A stretch of 64,000 bases of DNA from Arthrobacter yangruifuii. Its GTDB lineage: Bacteria; Actinomycetota; Actinomycetes; Actinomycetales; Micrococcaceae. The translations under genes and the position numbers were made by a program. The notes under the pieces are model-generated. The model did no database searches and was not told the DNA's origin. It saw nothing but the letters and a program-made list of their open reading frames with translations. The stretch is from contig NZ_VTFX01000004.1 in assembly GCF_009192775.1 (NCBI RefSeq), positions 434,001 through 498,000 of the forward strand, written 5' to 3'. The stretch's first letter is position 1, and each line of letters begins with the position of its first letter. Positions 26,953-34,734 of this stretch are shown piece by piece.

Positions 26953-26970
26953 TGTTACTCACGAGTAACA
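26953..26970. promoter_or_regulatory. Perfect palindromic operator upstream of fadA
   Basis: TGTTACTC-AC-GAGTAACA, an 18-bp inverted repeat 47 bases before the fadA start. TetR-family fatty-acid regulators bind palindromes of this size and style; which regulator acts here is unknown. Confidence 0.65.
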
Positions 26971-27017
26971 TCGAGCCGGACGCAGTTCCGTTTCATATCT
27001 CAAAGAGGAGTAAGTAC

Positions 27018-28259
27018 GTGAGCCCACAAAGCCGATCACGGCAGATCAGGGACGTAGTTTTCGTTGACGGAGTGCGGACCCCGTTCGGCAAAGCCGGCGA
27101 AAAGGGAATCTACGCCGGCATGCGGGCCGATGACCTGGTGGTCAAGTGCATCCGCGAGCTGATGCGCCGCAACCCTTCCCTTCCTCCGGAACGCGTCGAC
27201 GAGGTAGCCATCGCTGCAACCACCCAGTCCGGCGACCAGGGCATGACCATCGGCCGCACCGCCGCCCTGCTGGCGGGCCTGCCGCAAACGGTGCCCGGCT
27301 TCGCCATTGACCGCATGTGCGCCGGTGCCATGACGGCCGTCACCACCACTGCTTCCGGCATCGGCTTCGGCGCCTACGACGTCGTCATCGCCGGCGGCGT
27401 GGAGCACATGGGCAACCACCCGATGGGCAAGGACGCCGATCCGAACCCCCGCTTCATGACCGAACGCCTGGTGGACCCGGCGGCCCTGAACATGGGCAAC
27501 ACGGCCGAGAACCTGCATGACCGGTTCCCGCACATCACCAAGGACCGCACCGACGCGTACGCCGCCGCCAGCCAGGAAAAGCTCGCCAAGGCCTACGCCA
27601 ACAACTCCATCCAGCCCGATCTGGTGCCGGTTGCCACCAAGAAGCCGGGAACCGGCTGGACGCTGAACACGGTGGATGAGCCGCCGCGTCCGGGCACCAC
27701 GGTCGAAGACCTCGGCCAGCTGCGCACCCCCTTCCGTGCGCACGGCCGCGTCACCGCCGGTAACGCCGCAGGCCTGAACGACGGCGCCACCACCGCCCTG
27801 CTCGCCTCTGCCGAGGCTGCCGAGGAACTTGGCCTGGGCGTCAAGATGCGCCTGGTCGGCTTCGCCTTCGCCGGCGTCGAACCCGAGGTCATGGGCTACG
27901 GCCCGGTGCCCTCCACTGAAAAGGTCCTGAAGCAGACCGGCCTGTCCATCGAGGACATCGGAATCTTCGAAATCAACGAGGCCTTCGCCGTCCAGGTTCT
28001 GTCCTTCCTGGATCACTTCGGCATTGCCGACGACGATCCCCGCGTCAACCGCTACGGCGGCGCCATCGCCGTCGGCCATCCGCTGGCTTCCTCCGGCGTG
28101 CGCCTGATGAACCAGCTGGCCCGCCAGTTCGAGGAAGACCCGAGCGTGCGCTACGGCATGACCACCATGTGCATCGGCCTGGGCATGGGCGCCACCGTGA
28201 TCTGGGAGAACCCGAACCACCCCGACTACAACACCGATTCCACGGAGGCCACGAAGTAA
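27018..28259 (+). CDS. fadA: Acetyl-CoA acyltransferase (3-ketoacyl-CoA thiolase)
   Basis: 413 residues from GTG 27018, with AAAGAGGAG (27002-27010) 7 bases upstream. Thiolase features: nucleophile C101 in IDRMCAGAM, NEAFA, GGAIAVGHPLASSG with the catalytic His, and the second cysteine in MCIGLGMGA. It performs the last step of beta-oxidation. The stop overlaps the fadB start (TAATG), so the two subunits of the multienzyme complex are translationally coupled. Confidence 0.95.
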   Translation: MSPQSRSRQIRDVVFVDGVRTPFGKAGEKGIYAGMRADDLVVKCIRELMRRNPSLPPERVDEVAIAATTQSGDQGMTIGRTAALLAGLPQTVPGFAIDRMCAGAMTAVTTTASGIGFGAYDVVIAGGVEHMGNHPMGKDADPNPRFMTERLVDPAALNMGNTAENLHDRFPHITKDRTDAYAAASQEKLAKAYANNSIQPDLVPVATKKPGTGWTLNTVDEPPRPGTTVEDLGQLRTPFRAHGRVTAGNAAGLNDGATTALLASAEAAEELGLGVKMRLVGFAFAGVEPEVMGYGPVPSTEKVLKQTGLSIEDIGIFEINEAFAVQVLSFLDHFGIADDDPRVNRYGGAIAVGHPLASSGVRLMNQLARQFEEDPSVRYGMTTMCIGLGMGATVIWENPNHPDYNTDSTEATK

Positions 28260-30391
28260 TGTCTGCTCCCGATTACCAGCACCTCGCAGGCCTCTTCCCC
28301 ACCGAGGTTGTCACCCACTCCTACGTCTCCGACATTCAGCTGCCCGGCAACGCCGGCACCTTCGCGCTGATCACCCTGGACAACGACGTCGACCACTCCC
28401 GTCCCACCACCCTGGGCCCGAACACCCTGCTCGAGCTCGGCGGGAAGCTCGATGAGCTTAAGGTCCGCGCGGACAACGGCGAGATCGTCGGCGTCGGCGT
28501 CACCGGCAAGCCGTTCTACCTGGTGGCCGGCGCTGACCTGTCCGCCGTGAAGACGCTCGCCGAGTACGAAGACGGCTACGCCATGGCCCGCCTGGGCCAC
28601 GATGTCTACGCCAAGCTGGGCACCCTGGGCGTTCCCAGCTTCGCCTTCATCAACGGCGTGGCTCTGGGCGGCGGCCTGGAGATTGCCCTGCAGTCCGATT
28701 ACCGCACGGTGTCCACCGGCGCCGGTGCACTGGCCCTGCCGGAAGCCTTCATTGGCCTGGTGCCGGGCTGGGGCGGCGTCTACCTGCTGCCACGGCTCAT
28801 CGGTCCCGAGAACGCCGTCAAGGTGATGATCGAGAACCCGCTGAGCAACAACCGCACCCTGAGCGGTCCCGCCGCCTACAAGCTGGGCGTCGCCGATGCG
28901 CTCTTCGAGCCGGCGGACTTCCTCGAGCAGTCCCTGGCCTGGGCCTCCCGCGTGATCACCGGTGAGGAAAAGGTGGAGCGGCCCAACGCCGTCGAACCTG
29001 CCGACGCCGGCGAGGCATGGGACGCCGCCGTCGCCAAGGGCCGTGCCTTCGTGGAGGCCAAGACCTCCAACGCGGCCCCGGCACCGGCAAAGGTGCTGGA
29101 CCTGCTGGAAAAGGGCAAAACCTGGACCCGCGCGGAATCCCGTGAAGCCGAGTGCGACGCACTGGCCGAACTGATGCAGTCCCCGCAGTTCACCTCCACG
29201 GTGTACGCGTTCCTGGACCTGGTCCAGAAGCGCGGCAAGCGTCCCGCCGGTGCCCCGGATAAGAAGCTTGCCCGTCCGGTCACCAAGGTGGGTGTTGTCG
29301 GTGCAGGCCTCATGGCCAGCCAGCTCGCCCTGCTGTTCGCGCGCCAGCTGAAGGTCCCCGTCGTGATGACGGACATCGACCAGGCACGCGTGGACAAGGG
29401 CGTGGGCTACGTGCACGCCGAGGTGGATAAGCTGCTCGCCAAGAAGCGGATCTCCCCCGACGCCGCCAACCGCACCAAGGCACTGGTCACCGGCTCGGTG
29501 TCCAAGGAGGCCTTCTCCGACGCCGACTTCGTTATCGAAGCCGTCTTCGAGGAACTCTCGGTCAAGAAGCAGGTCTTCGCCGAGGTGGAGGCCGTGGTCT
29601 CCCCCGAGTGCATCCTGGCGACCAACACCTCCTCGCTCTCCGTGACCGAAATGGCCGCGGACCTTCAGCACCCCGAGCGCGTGGTGGGCTTCCATTTCTT
29701 CAACCCGGTCGCCGTGATGCCGCTGCTGGAAATCGTGCGCGCGCCCAAGACCGACGACGCCGTGCTGGCCACCGCCTTTGTGCTGGCCAAGCAGTTGAAG
29801 AAGACCGCCGTGCTGGTCAAGGATGCCGCGGCCTTCGTGGTGAACCGCATCCTGGGCCGCATGTTCGGCGAGATCACCATGGTCTTCGACGAGGGCACCG
29901 ACGCCGCCACGGCGGACAACGCGCTGCGTCCCATGGGCCTGCCGATGTCTCCGTTCACCCTGCTGGCCCTGGTGGGCCTGCCGGTGGGCCAGCATGTGCA
30001 GGAATCCCTGCACAGCGCCTTCGGTGAGCGGTTCTGGCTGTCGAAGAACTCGCAGAAGATTATCGACGCCGGCATCAAGTCCCTGTGGCAGAAGGACGAG
30101 GACGGCAACTCCTACATCCCGGAGGAAACCCTGGCGATGCTGGACTTCGGCACCACCCCCTCCACCTCCGAGGAAGTCCTGCGCCGCACGCAGGACGCCC
30201 TGGCCGAGGAAATCGGACTCATGCTCGAAGAGGGCGTTGTGGCCGGCCCGGAGGACATCGACCTGTGCGTCATCCTCGGTGCCGGCTGGCCGATGCACCT
30301 GGGCGGCATTACGCCGTACCTGGACCGCGTTGGTGCCTCCGAGCGTGTGAACGGGAAGAAGTTCCATGAGGATGCTGTGGCTGCTGCCTAG
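28259..30391 (+). CDS. fadB: Fatty-acid oxidation multifunctional protein (enoyl-CoA hydratase / 3-hydroxyacyl-CoA dehydrogenase)
   Basis: 710 residues, ATG 28259 sharing one base with the fadA stop. The N-terminal crotonase domain has AGADLSAV, FINGVALGGGLEIAL and LPEAFIGLVPGWGG, with the catalytic glutamate in LPEAF. The C-terminal dehydrogenase has the NAD motif GVVGAGLMAS, TNTSSLSV and the catalytic histidine in GFHFFNPV, followed by the helical domain (VKDAAAFVVNRILG). Hydration and oxidation of enoyl-CoA; partner of FadA. It is followed by a large inverted repeat. Confidence 0.95.
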   Translation: MSAPDYQHLAGLFPTEVVTHSYVSDIQLPGNAGTFALITLDNDVDHSRPTTLGPNTLLELGGKLDELKVRADNGEIVGVGVTGKPFYLVAGADLSAVKTLAEYEDGYAMARLGHDVYAKLGTLGVPSFAFINGVALGGGLEIALQSDYRTVSTGAGALALPEAFIGLVPGWGGVYLLPRLIGPENAVKVMIENPLSNNRTLSGPAAYKLGVADALFEPADFLEQSLAWASRVITGEEKVERPNAVEPADAGEAWDAAVAKGRAFVEAKTSNAAPAPAKVLDLLEKGKTWTRAESREAECDALAELMQSPQFTSTVYAFLDLVQKRGKRPAGAPDKKLARPVTKVGVVGAGLMASQLALLFARQLKVPVVMTDIDQARVDKGVGYVHAEVDKLLAKKRISPDAANRTKALVTGSVSKEAFSDADFVIEAVFEELSVKKQVFAEVEAVVSPECILATNTSSLSVTEMAADLQHPERVVGFHFFNPVAVMPLLEIVRAPKTDDAVLATAFVLAKQLKKTAVLVKDAAAFVVNRILGRMFGEITMVFDEGTDAATADNALRPMGLPMSPFTLLALVGLPVGQHVQESLHSAFGERFWLSKNSQKIIDAGIKSLWQKDEDGNSYIPEETLAMLDFGTTPSTSEEVLRRTQDALAEEIGLMLEEGVVAGPEDIDLCVILGAGWPMHLGGITPYLDRVGASERVNGKKFHEDAVAAA

Positions 30392-30738
30392 GTAGTCCGT
30401 CTGCTTCGCCCGCGCCGGGCGGACCGGAACGGCGGCAATGAAACCTGCTCGCTTCAGCTCGCAGGGATTCTTCAAGCCGCCTAACCCGGTCCGTCCGGCG
30501 CTTTTGCGTGTCCGCCAGGGGTGACGAGCTGGTTGAACTCGGAGCGCATTTCGTGGAATGACTTCACTTCTTTTATTGCAGGGTAGAGCTTTCTCGGGCT
30601 GCTTTCCTGCACAGCAACAATCGGGCGTGTTCAACCCCATAGTCGCGTTCACTACCCTTACTTCGTCCACTTCACGGCCCCCGTGCATGGGTGACGAACG
30701 TGAGAGGAGCGACGAGTACTACTAGGACCTGCGCACCC
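30392..30738. other. 347-bp gap with a long nested inverted repeat
   Basis: No coding sequence supported. At 30412-30427 and 30486-30501 there are 16-base arms, complementary with one G-T pair, and TTTT follows at 30502-30505. Nested inside are GGCGGC/GCCGCC (30431-30436, 30476-30481) and CCTGC/GCAGG (30444-30448, 30461-30465). This could be a large terminator for fadAB, a REP-like element, or a small structured RNA. The remaining 230 bases, down to the convergent MFS stop, hold nothing I recognise. Confidence 0.5.
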
Positions 30739-32280
30739 CTATTTCAGCGTGGAACGAAGTGGGGCAGCCTGGTTATCCTCGTCTGGCCGCGCCAGCTTGA
30801 TGTCCCGGGAGAGAGCCAGTCCGCAGACAATGGCGACACAAGTGAAGACCGATGCCACACCGAATCCCATGGTAAAGGTTTCCGGCCGCAAGGCCAGCGT
30901 TTCCGGGTCTGTGCCCCATCCTGCGACAGCCGAGTAGATAGCGGTGCCAACGGAGCTGGCGGCCAGTGCCACCGCAATGTATATGGATGCGGTGCCGGCA
31001 CCTTTGCCCTCGCGTGCTTCGACAGCAATGACCGAGACGGCAGTGGTCATCAGGGTCGTGTAGGCCATGCCATAGAAGAAGATCACCACCACAACGACGG
31101 CGAGGCTGGTGTGACCGAAGGTCAGCGTCACGAAGGACGCCAACATCACGACTCCCGCACCCACAAGGACGTTCCTTGCCGTCGTACGGGCCAGCCAGCG
31201 GGTGACCAGGCGCGCTGCGAGGAAGCCGGCAGCAACCTCGGGCAGGAAGATAAAGGCTGCCTGAAGCGGGCTCAGGCCAAACCCATAGCCCAGGGGCGCC
31301 GCGGGAGTCATCGCGTAACCCATGATCATGTTGAAGAGCAGCATGCTGGGGATCCCCATGGAGATGAAAACACCGTAGGCCGGCAGCAGGCGGCGGGAGA
31401 ACAGGTCGCTGATCGGCAGCAGCGGGTCTTTGGACTTGGATTCCCAGTACAGTGCGGCGGCGATGAGGAGAACACCGCCCAGGGTAAAGCCGAGCGTCAG
31501 CGACGCCGTTGGGCCCCAGGTCATGGACTGGCTGATCCCTATGCACAGGGCGGTCACACCGAGTCCCAGCAGTACGACGCCGACGACGTCGAATGATTTC
31601 TTCTGGCCGCGGTTGCGTTCAATGGCGTCCGAATCCTTACCCCAGAACCAGAATCCGAGCAGGGCCAGCAGTGTAAGTAGGCCGCCGAAGACGAACGCGT
31701 GCCGCCAGGTCAGGCCTGCCGCCACAAACGCGCCGCCCAATGCAAAGCCGATGAACACGCCCGCAGCCTGCCCTGCAGCAATATAGGCCACGGCCCGCTT
31801 GCGGTTGGGGATGGAGAGCCTGTCGTTCATGATTCCCACGCACAAGGCCTGGCCCGCCGTGATTCCGAGCAGCGCTCGGCCGGCAATAAGCGTCACCAGG
31901 TTCGGAGCGAAGGCGGCGATTCCGTACCCCACGACGATGAGCACGAGACACAGGTACATCATCCGGCGATGCCCGAGGATGTCCCCTGCTTTGGCGATGA
32001 TCGCGATGGAGACAGATCCCATGAGAGTGGTCGCCATCAGGGCCCACGTGACCTGGCTCGGCGTAAGTGCCAGGTCGGCACTCATCTGCCCGTAAAGCGG
32101 AATGGACATGAGGGCGCCAACCTCATTCATCATCTGCAGGAACGAGAAGGTGATGGCCATGAGGACGCCGGCCCGCTTCCACGGAACATGACCCGTGGGA
32201 GGAGCCCCTGTCAGAGTCTTAGACCCCCCGGGGGACGCCGGTGGTCCGGGAAAGGACATAGGGGAAGAGGTTTCCTGCAT
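30739..32280 (-). CDS. MFS transporter (DHA2-like, about 14 helices)
   Basis: 513 residues. A cytoplasmic N-terminus of about 35 residues is followed by 14 predicted helices; the loop 2-3 motif is GDILGHRRMMY and helix 5 shows GQAAGVFIGFALGG. Divergent from the SDR-hydrolase-P450 genes across a 329-bp region carrying two copies of an operator-like motif, so it probably belongs to the catabolic island as importer of the aromatic substrate or exporter of toxic products. Substrate unknown. Confidence 0.85.
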   Translation of the reverse strand: MQETSSPMSFPGPPASPGGSKTLTGAPPTGHVPWKRAGVLMAITFSFLQMMNEVGALMSIPLYGQMSADLALTPSQVTWALMATTLMGSVSIAIIAKAGDILGHRRMMYLCLVLIVVGYGIAAFAPNLVTLIAGRALLGITAGQALCVGIMNDRLSIPNRKRAVAYIAAGQAAGVFIGFALGGAFVAAGLTWRHAFVFGGLLTLLALLGFWFWGKDSDAIERNRGQKKSFDVVGVVLLGLGVTALCIGISQSMTWGPTASLTLGFTLGGVLLIAAALYWESKSKDPLLPISDLFSRRLLPAYGVFISMGIPSMLLFNMIMGYAMTPAAPLGYGFGLSPLQAAFIFLPEVAAGFLAARLVTRWLARTTARNVLVGAGVVMLASFVTLTFGHTSLAVVVVVIFFYGMAYTTLMTTAVSVIAVEAREGKGAGTASIYIAVALAASSVGTAIYSAVAGWGTDPETLALRPETFTMGFGVASVFTCVAIVCGLALSRDIKLARPDEDNQAAPLRSTLK

Positions 32281-32345
32281 GAGGGCTCCTAAGAGGAAGG
32301 GCAGGGACGCGAAGGGAACCGGCTGAAGGACGCCGCCGTATGCCT

Positions 32346-32359
32346 GTGATGGAGATCAC
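32346..32359 (+). promoter_or_regulatory. Operator-like inverted repeat, copy 1 (MFS side)
   Basis: GTGAT-ggag-ATCAC, perfect 5-bp arms, 66 bases upstream of the MFS start at 32280. It matches copy 2 at 13 of 14 positions. Confidence 0.6.
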
Positions 32360-32553
32360 CATAGTTCTTCAGGGCACGGGGGTTGTCAAGAGCAAAACGG
32401 CCTGAGTGTCGCCACTAAATCCCGCTGTCCGCGTTATTTAGCCGAGTTTGGCGTCTACATCGCCATAAAGCGGCACTCTCTTGTCGACACTGTGATGCGA
32501 AATTCGTGGACATATGACCAATCGGGTGTGATCATGAGGTGTCCAGCGGAGTA

Positions 32554-32567
32554 GTGATCTCCGTCAC
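32554..32567 (-). promoter_or_regulatory. Operator-like inverted repeat, copy 2 (SDR side)
   Basis: Read on the minus strand: GTGAC-ggag-ATCAC. It lies 43 bases upstream of the SDR start and is inverted relative to copy 1, so each divergent gene has one copy at promoter distance. Confidence 0.6.
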
Positions 32568-32609
32568 TGTTATTCGGCCGGCTCTATCGGTCTCTGAGAG
32601 GTAATCGAA

Positions 32610-33422
32610 ATGGATATGAACGGCAGGATTGCAGTCGTGACCGGCGCAGCCTCAGGCATGGGCCTTGAATCCGTGAAGGCGTTGTCCCGTGCCGGCGCCA
32701 CTGTCTACGGATTGGACCTCCGCCAGGAGGCATTGGATGCTGCGCTTGCCGGGGTTGACCGGGCCGAGGGATACGCCGCCGATGTTTCGGACTCCACTGC
32801 AGTAAATGCGTTTTTCGAGATGGTTGAGTCCAGGCACGGGAAACTGGACATCCTTGTCAATGCGGCCGGAGTTTCCACCCCGAACCAAACCAAGCAGGCC
32901 TGGGTCAACGACATCAACAACAAGATGATTGCCGCGGCCAAAACCGGTGAGTCCTACTTTCCTGAATTCATCGAAGAAATCACGGATGAGGACTTCAGGC
33001 GGGTAATGGCCATCAATCTCGATGGTACTTTCTACACGATGCGGGCCGCCGCGCCGCTGTTAAAGGCCGCCGGAGGAGGGTCAATCACGAACTTCTCCTC
33101 TGTGGCGGGACTCCTGGGCATACCTATGCCGTCGTATTATCCAGCGTCCAAGGCAGCAGTCGTGGGTCTGACCAAGGCCGCAGCTGCAGAGTTGGCACCT
33201 TTCGACATTAGGGTCAACGCGATTGCCCCGGCCGGCATCAATACTCCCATGTTCACCGCCAGCGGTGACGACCACGTGGAGTTCCTTTTGGCCTTGCAGC
33301 CATTAAAGCGTGTTGCTGATCCCGCTGAAGTCGGCCAGACCGTCCTTTTCCTGGCTTCAGACGCCGCCAAGCATTACACCGGCCAAACCTTGTCGCCTTC
33401 GGGCGGCGGATTGATGGCGTAA
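32610..33422 (+). CDS. Short-chain dehydrogenase/reductase (SDR)
   Basis: 270 residues. Classical SDR: cofactor motif TGAASGMG at 11-18, NAAG at 84-87, catalytic S164, Y177 and K181. Asp36 at the end of beta2 (GLDLR) favours NAD over NADP. An insert around 95-125 (WVNDINNKMIAAAKTG) is longer than in most SDRs and may shape the substrate pocket. First gene of the rightward SDR-hydrolase-P450 run. It could oxidise an alcohol formed by the P450. Confidence 0.9.
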   Translation: MDMNGRIAVVTGAASGMGLESVKALSRAGATVYGLDLRQEALDAALAGVDRAEGYAADVSDSTAVNAFFEMVESRHGKLDILVNAAGVSTPNQTKQAWVNDINNKMIAAAKTGESYFPEFIEEITDEDFRRVMAINLDGTFYTMRAAAPLLKAAGGGSITNFSSVAGLLGIPMPSYYPASKAAVVGLTKAAAAELAPFDIRVNAIAPAGINTPMFTASGDDHVEFLLALQPLKRVADPAEVGQTVLFLASDAAKHYTGQTLSPSGGGLMA

Positions 33423-33506
33423 GCAGCTACCCCGCACCTTCCCATCCATCCGTCCACACTGAGACCGCAGCATGCCCTCACAACATCCCAGAAAACGGAG
33501 CACCAT

Positions 33507-34724
33507 ATGACATCCGTGTCCATTACTCCCACTACCGAATCCTCGTTCAGCGATGTCGAGGGGCTCGACGCCCGGTATCTGCATGTTCTAGACGAGACGA
33601 TCTGTGAGGACATCGGGCAAGGCGACTACCTCGGCGCCAATGTCATCGTCGCCCGCGGCGGTGCAGTTGCTCTTCGCGGCACGTATGGCATTGCCGATCA
33701 GGACACGGGACGACCCACAGCCCGCGACGACGTCTACCGGATCCTGTCAATGTCGAAGGGCTTCACCAACGCCCTGGTCCTGCGTGCCGTCAGTGAAGGC
33801 AAACTGATGCTCAACACCCGGGTGGTGGATCTGATTCCCGAGTTTCCGGGAACCGACCCGTTCCGAGCAGCGCGCAAAGACCGAATCAACGTGGCCCACC
33901 TGCTCACTCACAGGGCAGGCCTTCCCTCCACGCCTCATCCGGGAATCGGGGTCCCTGGCTTCGCTGTGCTCGCCGACGTCATCCGGGCGTTATGCTCTGT
34001 CGATGTCGTAAACGAGCCAGGGGAAAACCTCAGCTACTCCGCGGCCATCAACCATGCACTTCTGGGCGAAATGGCGCGCCGCGCCTACGGGGCCGAGTCC
34101 TTCCGCGACCTCATGGAGGAGAAGGTCTTTGCGCCGATCGGGATGCCGGACACCAGCTTCGGTATGCCGGAGCGGCTCAGCGGGCGCGCCAACCCGCTCA
34201 AAGTCATCACGAGCAATGAGGGCTGGCTTGAGCCCAAGGACATTGAATGTTTCAACGAGGTCCTCGACCTCCCCAACGCTGAGTTGCCGTGGGTAGGAGC
34301 CGTCTCGACGATAGACGATGTCTTCCGGTTCACCGAGATGCTCCGCAACGGCGGCCGCACCGCAGCGGGTATAAGCATCATCTCTCCGGCCGTCCTCGAC
34401 CAGGCCACGCACAATCAAACGGGAGACATGGTCAATGACCTCTACGGAATGATTGCCACCGAGCGAAAGTGGGACCTGCCCCCCGGGAATATGGGGCTCG
34501 GCTATGCACTCGCTGGTAACGGTATCCATGCCCGCTTCTTCGGCCCTTTCGTCTCTCCCCGGACCTTCGGTTCCTACGGGGCGGGCTCAACCCTCTTCTG
34601 GATCGATCCCGTCAGCGAAATATCATTCTCATTTCTGTCTACCGGGATTATGGACGAAGGCGACAATGTTGCCCGGTTCCAAAAGCTCTCCACCATCGTC
34701 GCCTCCGCCGCGGCCGCTAGCTGA
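33507..34724 (+). CDS. Serine hydrolase of the class C beta-lactamase / esterase EstB fold
   Basis: 405 residues, no signal peptide, so cytoplasmic. SxxK motif S81-M-S-K84 and Tyr motif Y177-S-A179 (YxN-type Tyr with N replaced by A); FGSYGAGSTLFW near residue 360 takes the place of the KTG-like third motif. This pattern suits esterase, lactonase or transferase members rather than beta-lactamase. It is 10 bases upstream of the P450 gene, so probably acts on an ester or lactone in the same pathway. Exact reaction unknown. Confidence 0.85.
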   Translation: MTSVSITPTTESSFSDVEGLDARYLHVLDETICEDIGQGDYLGANVIVARGGAVALRGTYGIADQDTGRPTARDDVYRILSMSKGFTNALVLRAVSEGKLMLNTRVVDLIPEFPGTDPFRAARKDRINVAHLLTHRAGLPSTPHPGIGVPGFAVLADVIRALCSVDVVNEPGENLSYSAAINHALLGEMARRAYGAESFRDLMEEKVFAPIGMPDTSFGMPERLSGRANPLKVITSNEGWLEPKDIECFNEVLDLPNAELPWVGAVSTIDDVFRFTEMLRNGGRTAAGISIISPAVLDQATHNQTGDMVNDLYGMIATERKWDLPPGNMGLGYALAGNGIHARFFGPFVSPRTFGSYGAGSTLFWIDPVSEISFSFLSTGIMDEGDNVARFQKLSTIVASAAAAS

Positions 34725-34734
34725 GGAGAAGAGC

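Larger units (their letters stand above)
32281..32609. promoter_or_regulatory. Divergent promoter region of the catabolic island
   Basis: 329 bp without a gene, visibly more AT-rich than its surroundings. It contains two copies of GTGAYGGAGATCAC (32346-32359 and, inverted, 32554-32567), and TTGTCGACAC at 32481-32490 whose core recurs at 37801-37809. It also has CTAAAT/ATTTAG arms at 32415-32420 and 32436-32441. AGAGAGG-type purines (32595-32601) precede the SDR ATG. Confidence 0.6.

Noticed and set aside
30412-30501. tRNA or tRNA-like gene
   Set aside because: Folds as nested hairpins rather than a cloverleaf; no T-loop GTTCRA-type sequence or anticodon arm.
28226-30688. 820-codon minus-strand open frame opposite fadB
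   Set aside because: His/Gln/Gly-rich antisense frame with no domain; fadB carries all catalytic motifs.
33507-34724. Beta-lactamase resistance gene
   Set aside because: SxxK fold but no signal peptide, YSA instead of YxN and no KTG-like motif; context is catabolic.
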